Of a stretch of DNA of 64,000 nt, positions 44,018-56,350 are shown piece after piece. Numbering within the stretch: position 1 is the stretch's first letter; each line of letters begins with the position of its first letter. This DNA is from Fragum whitleyi. Taxonomy: Eukaryota; Mollusca; Bivalvia; Cardiida; Cardiidae. The notes beneath the pieces are model-generated. The model worked only from the letters and a program-made list of their open reading frames with translations, had not been told where the DNA came from and did no database searches. Made by a program: the position numbers and the translations under genes. The DNA is taken from contig OX411543.1 of NCBI GenBank assembly GCA_948146395.1, positions 62,942,534 through 63,006,533 of the forward strand, read 5' to 3'.

Positions 44018-45570
44018 AACAAGAGGGTCATAGTGACCCTAAATCGCTCACCTGAGTTAACAGTCTTAGGATCTGACCTCTTAACCTAGTTTTTAACCAC
44101 ACTTGACTCAATTTCGAACCAGACAGATTTTTAAAGACAATTTCAATCTGACTTATTCTCAGGACGATTGGGCAAAAGTTATGGCCTCTTGATGTCTACA
44201 AGGATTTTCTAATATTTGACAATGTGACCTCATTTTAGACCCCACTTGACCCAAGGTCATCAAGAAAGTCATTCTGACCAATTTTCAAGTTGATTGAGCA
44301 AAAATATGGCTTACAGAGTGTCTACAAGGTTTTTCTAATATTTGACCCAGTGTACACAATTTTTACCCCAGTTGACCCAATTCGAACTTGTCCCAGAATT
44401 TATCAAGAAAATCATTCTGACCAATTTTCAGGTTGATTGAGCAAAAAATGTAGCTTCTAGAGTGTCTACAAGGATTTTAAATGTTTGACCCCGTGACCTC
44501 ATTTTTGACCTCAGTTGACCCAATTTTGAACTTGTCAGAGATTTCATCAAGCCAAACATTCTGACCAATTTCCAGGTTGATTGAGCAAAAAATATGGTTT
44601 TTAGAGTGTCTACAAGGATTTTCTAATATTTGACACTGTGACCTCATTTTTGACCCCAGTTGACCCAATTTCGAACTTGTCCAAGATTTTATCAAGAAAA
44701 TCATTCTGGCCAATTTCCAGGTTGATTGAGCAAAAATGTGGCTTCTAGAGTGTCTACTGTTTTTTCTAATATTTGACCCTGTGACCCCATTTTCGACCCC
44801 ACTTGGCCCATTTTAGAACTTGTCCAAGATCTCATCAAGACAATCATTCTCACCAATTTTCAGATTGATTTAGCTAAACATATGGCTTCTAGAGTGTCTA
44901 CAATGTTTTTTTAATATTGACCCTGTGACCTCATTTTTGACCCCGCTTGAACCAATTTCAAACTGGTCCAAGATTTTATCAAGACAATCATTCTGACCAA
45001 TTTTCAGGTTGACAGAGCAAAAAATATGGCTTCTAGAGTGTCTACTGTTTTTTCTAATATTTGACCCTGTGACCCCATTTTCAACCCCACTTGGCCCATT
45101 TTAGAACTTGTCCAAGATCTCATCAAGACAATCATTCTCACCAATTTTCAGATTGATTTAGCTAAACATATGGCTTCTAGAGTGTCTACAATGTTTTTTT
45201 AATATTGACCCTGTGACCTCATTTTTGACCCCACTTGAACCAATTTCAAACTGGTCCAAGATTTTATCAAGACAATCATTCTGACCAATTTTCAGGTTGA
45301 CAGAGCAAAAAATATGGCTTCTAGAGTGTCTACAAGGTTTTTCTAATGATTGACCCCGTGACCTCATCTTTGACCCCACTTGACCCAATTTCAAACTTGT
45401 CCGAGATTTCATCTGGTCATTCTGACCAAATTTGAGGTTGATCTGTCAAAAAATGTGGCCTTTACAGTGTCTACAAGGTAAATGTTGACGACGCATGTTA
45501 CACGACACACGACAGACATCATGCGACCACAAAAGCTCATCTTGAGCACTTTGTGCTCAGGTGAGCTAAA
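44018..45570 (+). mobile_element. Pearl-like family 7 element, 144-bp core with 288-bp higher-order repeat
   Basis: Head AACAAGAG plus hairpin (GGGTCA-TAG-TGACCC, 44025-44039), then AATCGCTCACCTGA. The core is about nine units; AGAGTGTCTACA starts at 44316, 44459, 44603, 44747, 44891, 45036, 45179 and 45323. Units at 44790-45075 and 45078-45365 form a near-identical two-unit repeat. The tail is TACACGACACACGACAGAC, then a hairpin (GCTCATCTTGAGCAC and partner) and CAGGTGAGCTAAAA. Confidence 0.8.
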
Positions 45571-45923
45571 AATCTAAGTAAAAAAAGCTACATCACTATT
45601 ACAAATTGCTCCAAGAATTATCCCCCTTGATAGTCTTGATAGCTCTTGTGATGGTGAACACACATGCTTAGTTTCATGAAGATATCTTCAATAACAACAG
45701 AGATATGAGCAAGGTTAAAGTTTATCACGCATAAGCCATTGCAAAGATGCAAAAGTGATCATAATACCTCAGGTTTTCTCCAAAAACAGCTGAGCTAAAA
45801 AGCCATAAATGTGACCAATATAATGCATACAAGGTTTTTAGAACTATGATTTGATCTATTGACACAGTTTCTGACCCCACATAACTCAAATCCAAATCCA
45901 AACTGTTTTGGGATCTAACATTT

Positions 45924-46152
45924 CAACCCTTTGCTGTTTAATCCCTGCTTTACTTATGTGCCTGTGATTTTATGATTGAGAAAACATTATGAAAAAAGAA
46001 GAAATTGCTTCTGACAAGCAATTTCTACTTTTTCCACACTATTTTCTACCTTACTGAATGGTTATTTTTCAAATTAAATCCACTTCAAATTTTCGTCTGC
46101 AAACCTTTGAATTTGGACAGGTCCAGAATTTTGTAAAACAGGAAAGGGTTAA
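45924..46152. repeat. piggyBac-like MITE (family P), copy 4
   Basis: CAACCCTTTGCTGTTTAATC at the left; GGAAAGGGTTAA at the right. The left TTAA is mutated. Inserted in the 45590-46300 repeat. Confidence 0.7.
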
Positions 46153-46299
46153 TCAAGTGACAAGACATAAGAGCACATGTCCTCTAGAGTGTACATTATA
46201 TGCTGACAGATGAGACACAAAGTATGATGGATACCAGACAAAACTAAATTCCAAGAATTCACCAGGAGCACTTGGTGCTTTGGTGAGCTTACAATATGT

Positions 46300-47000
46300 T
46301 GCTATGACTACTGAGATCTAAAATGGTTCTTGAACATGCTCAATTTAAAGCACAGACACACAGGACCTTGGTTTAACATCTCATCCACAAGACAATTAAT
46401 TTATCAGTGTGCCAGCCCAGCAATCAAAACCATGATATCAAACTTTGATTGTTCTAAAGTCATGGGCTCTACCAACAGATTATTGGGATATTTGCTTAAT
46501 GCAGGGCTTTATAAAATAATTGTAAAAGGGTTTTTCTCTAAGGATGTGTATTGGAAAATAAATTAAAATCGAAGAGCCAAGTAAAGTTCTAACAGTCTAT
46601 TTCATCAGAAAATACATCCATTATTCATGTATACATAATAAACCGGTATATAACATAAAATGAAAATAATAACATATATTTATAGAGACAATAAAAATAT
46701 ACTGTTTTCAAGATAGACTCTGCATGTATAAATGTCATGAACTACTCAAAAAGTCAGCAAAAAATAATGTAAGTGCCTATTAACATATACCTTATTTCTC
46801 CAGTAAACGCTCCCAGGAGCAATACAAAACATGGTCAGGGAGCTTTTATTTAGTATGCATTCTCTGATTTAAAAATAACATTAAACTTATGTCTTTTAGG
46901 CTTATTTTATAAATGATTGCTTAGAGGTAATTCACATCAAATTAGAGAAGAAGCCTCAACATGTTCTGAAAAATGTAGGCATTTGAAGTGGGTTTTCTTC
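46300..47000. other. Intergenic, nothing recognised
   Basis: AT-rich sequence without supported frames or repeats. Confidence 0.5.
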
Positions 47001-47004
47001 GTAA

Positions 47005-47663
47005 AAAATGGAGGAGTGCTATCATAAGGGGGAAAACGGTAGGCACTTACAATATTAATACATTGACTCGCCAAAAAAAATTGATTCAGAGTACAGTTAA
47101 TCTTCCTCCAGCGACCACGCCTATTAAGCGACCGCTTTTATTAAGCAACCATCGTAAAAAGTCCCTTTGCCATTAGCAAAATTTCTGAAAAAGTGGACAT
47201 TCTTGGGCAAAAAAAAATATAATTGGATCTTACGATGTTAGAATACATTTGAATCGTCTCAATGAGACGATTCATATGGGTTCGAACATCAGAGGGTTCA
47301 GTCGAAATTATGTGGCAATCTTTATATGCTATTTGTTTCACCTAACAATGGATTCCTGGTATTTCTCTCACCAGTACAACCATCACATTCTTTCCTAGCC
47401 TCCAGCTGCTATCTCACATAGGTCTACGATTATCAACCCATTGGTGAGAGACAAATAGTCTGAAAGAATGAGTGCCGCCGTCGGGGATCGAACCCGGGAC
47501 CTCTAGATTGACAGTCTGACGCGCTACCAACTTGTGCTATGACGGCTGCTATAAAAAATGGAGGGGTGCTATCATAAGGGGAAAAACGGTAGGCACTTAC
47601 AATATTAATACATTGACTCGTCAAACTGTAAAATATTGATTCAGAGTATGAACAATAATATTT
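47005..47663. repeat. 100-bp direct repeats flanking a 450-bp interval with a SINE
   Basis: GCTATCATAAGGGGGAAAAC, GGTAGGCACTTACAATATTA and TTGATTCAGAGTA occur at about 47012-47100 and again at 47568-47658, in the same order. The interval contains hairpin TTTGAATCGTCTCAATGAGA and a reverse SINE. Could be a solo duplication or a TRIM-like element. Confidence 0.55.
47341..47550 (-). repeat. SINE family S with the best-preserved tRNA head
   Basis: Minus strand: GCCGTCATAGCACAAGTTGG (A-box region), GACTGTCAATCTAGAGG and the B-box GGGTTCGATCCCCGAC, then the body CTCTCACCAATGGGTTG, GACCTATGTGAGATAGCAGC and GAAATACCAGGAATCC. The head resembles a tRNA with an anticodon-loop region around CTGTCAA. It is not a tRNA gene because the acceptor stem does not close and the SINE body continues from it. 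Confidence 0.75.
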
Positions 47664-48256
47664 TGAAACTATAGGCAGATCAGAAAGCAATTGATCTTGT
47701 TGAAATAGATCATATTTATTTCTTATATGCCTGTTTTATCTTAATATCAGTAAGATGAATTATTTTTTAATCAATGTGAACATAGAAATCTGTTTTAGTA
47801 CAGCGATTCTTTTATTCAACCCTAGGATTTAATACAAAACCTTCTTACGCTATTCAAAGTTAATTCCTGCTGTACTCAGACTTTTCACAGACAGTATAGA
47901 CTAAGATAAGCCCACACAGTTGTGCAGTCTGATCTTAGACCACACTTTCTACTTATTAATTACAGGAAAAAACCTGAGCTATCTCAAATGTTGTCAATCA
48001 TCAGCTTTGTTGAACTTGGGTTTAAATGTATCACAGTATGTCACATCAATATTGTGGACTGATCTTTTGAAAGGAAAGTAAAAAGTTGACAACATCTACC
48101 AATTTCTCCTTTTCCTGTGATAATTTCTATCATCAGAAATGATTGCTTGTCATCTTAATTTTACAGCAACCTAGTTGAAATTGGACTCTTCTAGAATGTT
48201 GTAGTCCAGTGTGGGGTTAGTATCTATTGTTCTCATACAATGTATTCTGCGTAATC

Positions 48257-48603
48257 AATGAACGGGCAGGGCGGGGCTTAATTTGGCGAGTTTACTTTTC
48301 AATAGTTTGGGTTCTTTCAAATTTTAGTCGATAATCATCGGTAAATAATAACTGTATCCTTAAACCTAAAGGATTCACGTGCTTTGAGAGAGTGAACACA
48401 TTTCATCGTTTGGTTACCAAGGCCTCGTAACTTCAGCTTGATTAAGCTGAAGTTACGAGGATTTGGTTACCAATCCACAATTTAAGGTCTCGGGTTATTT
48501 ATGTCAACTCTCTTTAGAAGAAGATTATTTTAGATAAAAGCTGATTCCCTTAACCTTAAGTGCAACGACCCGTTACTTAGGCTCCGCCCTGCCAGGGCAT
48601 TAA
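48257..48603. repeat. MITE with GGGCAGGGCGG ends and nested hairpin
   Basis: Left end TGAACGGGCAGGGCGGGGCT; right end CTCCGCCCTGCCAGGGCATT. A tight hairpin with arms CCTCGTAACTTCAGCTTGA and complement is nested at 48417-48475. Confidence 0.65.
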
Positions 48604-48832
48604 TCATGGATAATACATAATTTCTAATGTTCAATTTCAATAAAACAATTTCTAAACTGAAATGTCCAATACTCAATCAATAATTCTCACAATACTTTTG
48701 ATTTAAAAATAATGAAAGAAAAGTTTTTTGTCACCAACGAGTCAGTATATAGATAAAATTGCATTTTAAAGACGTCAAATATACATGTACTTTTGGAACA
48801 GGAATTAGGTTTGTTTAAATATTATTGATCAA

Positions 48833-49022
48833 GTCAACTCAAAGATCAATACCTTTGATGGCTGTAAAATATTGTAGGGAAAATTTCAGAGACTCTGATG
48901 TTCATATATAATTTAGTCAAACTCAAAGTCAACTCAAAGATCAATACCTTTGATGGCTGTAAAATATTGTAGGGAAAATTTCAGAGACTCTGATGTTCAT
49001 ATATAATTTAGTCAAACCTCCA
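48833..49022. repeat. Perfect 95-bp tandem duplication
   Basis: Two copies (48833-48927, 48928-49022) identical from GTCAACTCAAAGATCAATAC through AATTTAGTCAAAC. No difference was seen until the last bases. Confidence 0.85.
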
Positions 49023-49325
49023 ATAAAAGCCCAAACAATATAAAGCACATTCAATATTTTTTGTAAATCTCAAAGTTTGACAATATAGAAGTCAAAAGTT
49101 TAAAAAACAAGTTTTAAATTAAGCAGCCTTTCATCATCAAATGAATGATAATATTTTTAATGCAAAACATAAAATAAGTTTGTGACTCTTTCGTGTTAAC
49201 AAGTCCGGAGCAAAACATAAATGAATTTTCATCAATAGTTTATCATTTAAACATGAACATTGCAAAAAAAATCTTTGTGCTAAGGGGTCAAATTTCCTTT
49301 GTCTCACATTATTGATGAAATAAAT

Positions 49326-49528
49326 GTGACCTGTCACGCAAAAAGGGACAATCTTTGAAGTGCGAAGTGTCCAAACTAGTCAGACTGAGTAGACTGACTT
49401 GGTTCGAAACTTTCAACATTTTGCTAATTTTCTGAATTTAGAATGATTGATGTACCTTCTTGTGAAAGAATTTTTGATATGCAACGTAAGAACTCCAAGA
49501 TGGTCCCTTTTTTGTGCGGTGGGTCACA
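49326..49528. repeat. MITE family E, copy 2
   Basis: GTGACCTGTCACGCAAAAAG at the left; GGTCCCTTTTTTGTGCGGTG at the right. Confidence 0.65.
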
Positions 49529-49912
49529 AATACATTGTATGCAACTCATGTATGTTGCAAGATTTATGTAATTTGTTATTTATTTTTTTACCATCTGTCA
49601 AGACAAAATTTTAGCTTTTTTATTCACATAAAATTGTTGTCAGCAAATTCCTTGAATTTGGACCAGTCTTCAAATTTGCAATACACATACTTGAATGGGT
49701 CAAACCATAGAAACTATTCAGACCTTTGGCCACCACATTTTTAAAGGTAAGTATAAACCTATTGTAACTGAATATGTATTAATAGGCACTTAAAATAATT
49801 TTTCATTGACCCCTCAATTTGATGGGAAAAGTGTGTTACTCGTAAATTTGGATTTAAGATAGTGAACTCATAGTAGTTCATCAATATTTCAAAACTTATG
49901 ATCTTTCATAAT

Positions 49913-49959
49913 GTTAACCAAGGTTTCCTAATGAAATCATTAGGAAACCTTGGTTAACA
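49913..49959. repeat. Perfect hairpin, 22-bp arms
   Basis: GTTAACCAAGGTTTCCTAAT and its exact complement around a short AT loop. Confidence 0.85.
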
Positions 49960-50861
49960 CTGTTAAAGTTTATGACTTCCAAAAAGTTTTTGAACTATTA
50001 CCGGTCCACTACCTTAAACGATTATAGTCATATTTATGTGATAGTGAGTTTTAAAAGAAGCTTAATTGAAATATACATTAAAGTAAATATCAATTCAAAT
50101 CAATTCAATAAAACAAAACTTATTTTGTTGTAACATCAATGCAGGCAATAACAATGATATGGCAACACCCTTATATCAGCAAAACTTAAAACAAATAGAG
50201 ACTAGATAGATATAATTATTATTGTGATACAAATACTAACAAGTAAAATATCAACAAGAGGCATCAATTGCCTCAGTTGATCCACAGACCTATGAATATT
50301 TTTTTTCTTTTTCCATTTGATAAAAATATTTAAGGCAATCTATTATAGGGTCACCCAATGGCCATTCCTGTCAAATTGTTGGAAATCTATGCTTCAGTTT
50401 CTGAGAAATATATTTTTATCCTTTTCATTACATACTAATTACATGTGGAAATTAAGCCATGTAAATTACACTGTGTTTTCACACAGTTATATTTTACACA
50501 CTGAAAAGGGGTCATCAGCAAAAAAATTATTGCAAAATTGTTCTGAAATTCATCCAAAAGTTTCTAAGCAGAAAGAAATAGACATTTACATGTTAGCCAG
50601 TGGTTTGGAAATGCACATTTTCTCTACTTGTCCCTGGACAAGTAAAAGATGATTTTCTACCTGTCCATGGTCGAAATGAACTTGTCAGCAAAAGATGAAA
50701 ATAGATAAAATTTGAGAAACATTGATTTTAAAGAAGAAAATGATGAACCCAGGATTTTCTTCATTAACCCTTGTCATGCTGAATATATTTTGGCAAAAAA
50801 TTTTCATCAAATCAAAGGGCAAAAAGCGCCGAAAGTACCAACTGTAGGTCAATTTTTATTT
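49960..50861. other. Intergenic, nothing firm
   Basis: Contains AACAAGAGGCATCAATTGCC at 50251, a possible head of a further Pearl-like family followed by a degenerate core. No coding sequence. Confidence 0.4.
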
Positions 50862-51900
50862 GAACTAGAAAGCCATGAATGGCTTGTGTCGCTCCACAGG
50901 CTTTAATTTCTTGTAATAGCAAATCTAAGTTTTGACTAGATTTTTAGATATTTTGGGTTTTACTGATGTTGAAATGATTTTCAAAGTCTCCAACATTATA
51001 AAATATAGAGAAATGACTTCTGCCCATAAAAGACATATTTTTCATCCAATGACAATAATTTTTGGCTGCATGATAATGGATCACCCAAGGATCATACTAA
51101 TGAAGTTTGATTGATATCCATCAGTTACATTCTGAGAAAATGATTTTCAAAGTTTCCACTATATAACATATAGTGGAAATGACCTCCGCCCATAAAATAC
51201 AAATTTTCATCCGATCAAAATAATCTTTGGTAGACTGATGAAGGGTCACACAAGGATCATTCATGTAAAATTTGGTTGATATCTATCAATTAGATTCTGA
51301 GAAAATGATTTTCAAAGTTTTCACTATAAAACATATATAGAGAAATAACCTCCGCCCATAAATGACATTATTTTCATCCGATTTCAATAATTTTTTGTAG
51401 ACTCATAAAGGGTCACCAAAGGCTCATTCATGTAAAATTTGGTTGATATCTATCAATTAGATTTTGAGAAATTGATTTTCAAAGTCTCCACTATATAGCA
51501 TATTGAGAAATGACCTCCGCCCATCAAATACATAATTTTCATCCGATTTCAATAATTTTTTGTAGATTGATAAAGGGTCACCCAAGGATCATTCATGTAA
51601 AATTTGGTTGATATCTATCAATTAGAACCTGAGGAAAGTCACTTTTTACCATATTTGGAAATTAGCCACGCCCATTAAATCCATGTTTTTCATTGGATCA
51701 AAATTTCTTGAACAACTTTGAAAGAGGGTCACCCAGGGATCATTCCTGTGAAGTTTGGTTGAAATCCATCCAGTAGTTTCTGAGAAGAAGATTTTTAAAG
51801 AAAAAGTTTACGACCGCACGCACGCACGGACGGATGCACGCACGACGGACACAACGCCATGACAATAGCCCCAAGGCTTTCAGCCAGTGGAGCTAAAAAC
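50862..51900 (-). mobile_element. Pearl-like family 1 element (minus)
   Basis: Starts AACTAGAAAGCCATGAATGG (terminal hairpin). Several units contain TGACCTCCGCCCAT and GGGTCAC. It ends GCACGCACGGACGGATGCAC and CAGCCAGTGGAGCTAAAA. Confidence 0.78.
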
Positions 51901-52183
51901 TAAATCTATCGACAATTCTGATTTGCAGGTGAGAAACAGGTGGTGGAGACTGACACCAGACTGCACATTTGTGCAGGCTTATGTTTGTCTATACTATAGC
52001 TCCTGCTAAAGCAGGAATATTTCGGGTCCAGTATGACAATTAATAAAGATGTTCTCTACCTTTTGCTTTAAATTTTAGTCTTATTTATCTAAAATATCTT
52101 TCTAGTGCCATTCCAAGATTTGCCCTGGTAATTAATTGTCATAGGACAAGTTGCCTTGAAAAATGTACTTGACAGCAGGTAGA

Positions 52184-53060
52184 AACTAGAAAGCCATGAA
52201 TAGCTTGAGTCGCTACACAGGCTTGAAATTTTGAAATAGCAAATCTAAGGTTTGACTAGATTTTAAGATATTTTGGGTTCTACTAATGTTGAAATGATTT
52301 TCAAAGTTTCCACTGTAAAACATATAGAGAATTGACCTCTGCCCATAAAAGACATATATTTCATCCAATGACATTAATTTTTCACTGCATGATAAAGGTT
52401 CACTCAAAGATCATTCCAGTGACATTTGGTTGATATCCATCAATTTCATTCTGAGAAAATTATTTTTAAAGTTTCCACTATATATCATATAGAGAAATGA
52501 CCTCTTCCCATAAAATGCATATTTTTCATCTGATCACAATAATTTTTGGTGGACTGATAAAGGTTTACTCAAAGATCATTCCGGTGAAATTTAGTTTATA
52601 TCCATCAATTGCAACCTGAGAAAATGATTTGCAAAGTTTTCACTATATAACATATAGAGAAATGACCTCCGCCCATAAAATGCATATTTATCAACTGATC
52701 ACAATATTTTTTTGTAGACTGATACAGGGTCACTTAAGGATCATTCATGGAAAATTTTATTGATATCCATCAGTTAGAATCTGAGAAAACTCACTTTTTA
52801 CCATCTTGGAAATAAGCCACGCCCATTAAATCCATGTTTTTCATTGGATCCAAATTTCTTGAACAACTTTGAAAGAGGGTCACCCAAGGATCATTCCTGT
52901 GAAGTTTAATTGAAATTCATCCAGTAGTTTCTGAGGAGAAGATTTTTAAAGAAAAAGTTTATGACCAGACGCACACATGCATGCACAGACGGACGGACGC
53001 ACGACAGACACAACGCCATGACAATAGCCCCAGTGTCTTTCAGCCAGTGGAGCTAAAAAC
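52184..53060 (-). mobile_element. Pearl-like family 1 element (minus), second copy
   Basis: Same termini and orientation as the previous element, 284 bases further on. About one unit shorter. Confidence 0.75.
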
Positions 53061-54068
53061 CCATATTCAACAAGTCGGGCATAGGAATTCCACACCCATG
53101 TGTTAGTGTTTTAAAATATAAGAGACATCTGGTCAACATTGTGAGTACTTAAAATGATGAAATTTGTTCAGCCTACACCGCATCCCTGCAGACAATTCCT
53201 TTGCATTTTTGCTTTCATTTTAACGACTAATATCTGTCAATGTTTTGTTTTTTTTCAATGATCAATCATTCACTGCTGTTTATTTTCTTTTGAAATACAG
53301 TGGTTGATCCCGAGGGGATTCAGGAGTTGAGTTTCAAACTAACCCCTCTGTGTAGTATTTTTCATTTTCCATGGGCAAAATTTAATCGAAATTAAGTTAA
53401 ACTAGGAAAAAGAACCTCCCATTTGTGTATTCAAACTCGTTTTACAGAAATCTTGGATCTGTCACAGAAATAATACCATAAATCTAAATTACTTATATTT
53501 CATACCATTTAACAATCATGTTCCTGAATAATATGAGAAGAGTACATGCACATTCAAGTTCAAGCCATTCTAACACCAACACCAGTTTAGCCTAGACCTT
53601 TAACAGTGGGCCAACTTATTTCTGACCCTGGGCGGGTACTGTTGCCGGCAAAATCAGAGTATCTCTTAGAAAGCAGTCTACCAGCTCTAGACTGGTCCAC
53701 ATATCGACTATCAGAATAGCCTAAAATAGGCTATTCTGATATTTTCCAGTGATACCAGTCTACACCCGACCCGAAAGTGGGCCAGAAATAAGTTGGCTAC
53801 CTGTCACACTGAAAAAAAATTAGTCCTACCTTGTCATGCAGTATGGAAAATATCAGCCAACACATAAGTGCAGTCTGACCTTATTCTATATGGAACCATT
53901 TTCCTTTTTAAACAAGTAAAAAATATTACCTTTTTTTAAGTAATAAGTGATTCACAATTAGGCCTCAAGTCTTTTTAATTTTGACATAAGTTGTATTCAG
54001 CACAACAAGGGTAAAATAATATGCTAAGTAAATGAACAAGTTCCATAAATGTATTGAATTGAGCCAAA
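53061..54068. other. Intergenic with two MITEs
   Basis: Family D short copy at 53608-53798 (GGGCCAACTTATTTCTG... to complement) and family G copy at 53827-54015. The rest is unfeatured. Confidence 0.55.
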
Positions 54069-54290
54069 TGGAAGAGTGATTGATTGATTGATTAAATGGA
54101 GTTTTACGCTGCTTTCAACATTTTTTCATTTATATCACACCGGCTTGAGCACCTAACAATGATTTCCTGGTATTTATCTCACCAATACAACCACATCCCT
54201 TCCTAGCCTCCAGCTGCTATCTCACATAGGTCTACAATAATTATCAACCCATTGGTGAGAGACAAATAGTCTGAAACAATGAATTTATCC
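54069..54290 (-). repeat. SINE family S (reverse)
   Basis: Tail (GATT)n at 54077-54095, then ACACCGGCTTGAGCACCTAA, TCCAGCTGCTATCTCACATA and CATTGGTGAGAGACAAATAG. The tRNA head is missing. Confidence 0.7.
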
Positions 54291-54374
54291 CAGTTATTTT
54301 GTTGAGACAAAAAGCACACAGCTTCCTGTTGTTGTTTCTCACACCAGTGCAACTGCGCAATTTACCAATACAAC

Positions 54375-54655
54375 TGTCGGAAAAAACTTTCATTAATTTA
54401 TTTATAAAACGTACGTAATGCAACGTGCCGTCCTGGTCACGGCACCAATAAATGTGGGGAAGAAAATAGTAAAACTAGTACTTCCAGGTTCGTCCTTTAC
54501 TTTAATCTAAAGATATAAAACTTGTTTACAAACAATACGTCAATACCGTCTCAAAATAGTTACCTAGAGTCATGTTCATTAATGCGGTCGCGGAATGACG
54601 TTACGTTGCATTACGTACGTTAATATAAATAAATGAATGAAAGTTATTTCCGACA
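54375..54655. repeat. 281-bp MITE with ACAAC target duplication
   Basis: Inverted ends TGTCGGAAAAAACTTTCATT and complement extend about 55 bases. The 5-bp direct repeat ACAAC lies at 54370-54374 and 54656-54660. It is inserted into a family T SINE-like repeat (54318-54790). Confidence 0.8.
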
Positions 54656-54790
54656 ACAACCACACGATTTCATTAGGCCACCAGCTGCTCATCCCACCAA
54701 GGCATACTTTTTATTATACACCTATTATTGAGAGAAAAATGACTCGAGTCACATTCACTTCTGTTGAACTTCAGATGAAGGTTGTCCATG

Positions 54791-56350
54791 TCCTGGTTTG
54801 AACACACAATCCACATACACAGGCCTGTCATAGAGACAACTATGTCTTGCTTACTGCAAGCAGCTTGACAAAAATTGTCGAAACTACCTTGTATGAAGGG
54901 TAACATATGCAGAGGGGAAATTCAGTGCAAAAAGGTCAAAATGTGTCTCTAAAACTAGCAACAGCAAGGTAAAAGGTTATATATAATGATGTGAATATCA
55001 CCCAAACTTGCAAGTGACATTTGTTTAAATGGCAATTATATGTGTCTTTAAAATTTGAATGATAAGTGTATAGATTGTAAAAAGTTAAAATTAAAATCGT
55101 CAATGCATAAAAATAGTGATCTTTGATGCCATTTTTTGAGTATGCCCTATGGTCCTAAACTCAGAAATAATTCTGTATGTTGTGCGACATTTCCAACATT
55201 TTCACATGTGCGTGAAGGGCAGTAATTGAGCAGACTAGACAGCCATGTGAGGAATCATCATAAATCAATTGCTCAGCGCAAAACAGTTGTAACTGCCTAT
55301 AAACATATAGGCAGTATAGGCTGTTTTATCTGTTTTGCACTGAGCCATGGAAACAGACTCTTTATCGGTCAGCAGTTATCCAAAGATCAAAAATGAGGAC
55401 ACAGATCAGACTCATTCAGAACATCAATCGCACAATTCGTTTACTGCAACAGACCTTGGATGTATATAAGGTTGATGAGTATGTAATAAAGTCGTTTAAA
55501 CTGTTAGCCAGAAACATTGTAAGAAAACAATTATTACATTGTATTTCAAACTTCAATCAGAGGGGTGATTTTTATATTTAATTTATAAGAGTCTATTTGA
55601 GACTTTAAAGACAAAGCAGTCTCAAAAATTGAGAATTTTCAGTCGTTATTTAAGAAGATATCATGAAATAGACTTAAACAAGTAGAGTTGGTGAGGTCAA
55701 ATGTTTTTACTCAAAATGTTGAGAGTTAATGCCATTTTAACTAACATCATCAAGTTTTCAAAGGTTTTCCCGTATGATTGTTAAATAGGCTGAGTGTTGT
55801 TCTGAATGAGATCAGACTGTGCATTATGGACAGATTCAGACTGATTTGAGTCTTTTCCCTTCACACATGTGTGATTGTTGAAAATGTTCCAAACATTCTT
55901 TCATGCAAAAAAAAAAAAACAACAAAAAACGCTGCTTAGAAATCCAAAAGAGCAAAACTCATTTGTATGTAGTCAGTCAGACTAATCTTTTGTACTTTTT
56001 CTGTTCAAAGATGACCAAACTTGATCAAAAACATGTTTCAAAGTACTATATTCATTCATTATTTATCTATTTTTAAATGAAAACCATAAATGTGACACTG
56101 TAAAATACTTTTTCCTAAAATGTTAACACTAAAACCATGCAGTCATCATTCCCTTCTAGTCCCTAGTTACCCAGCTAGTTAGAAGTATAACTTGGAAAAA
56201 TAGAAATGCAACAAATCATACAAAATGGGACCATCTGGGATCTCTGTCAATTAAATATTTGAAAAAGAGATTGGTTATAGTACAGGTCAAACAAGAGATT
56301 ACATTTCAACAATCTTTCCCATGAAGGTAGATTGATCATTCAAGATTAAA
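54791..56350. other. Intergenic, no gene recognised
   Basis: A family C hairpin lies at 55271-55349. The plus-strand frame at 55393-55581 has no recognisable motif. Otherwise AT-rich unique-looking sequence. Confidence 0.5.

Noticed and set aside
47480..47550. Possible functional tRNA gene on the minus strand
   Set aside because: A- and B-box are good, but the acceptor stem does not close and a SINE body follows directly; other copies share the body.
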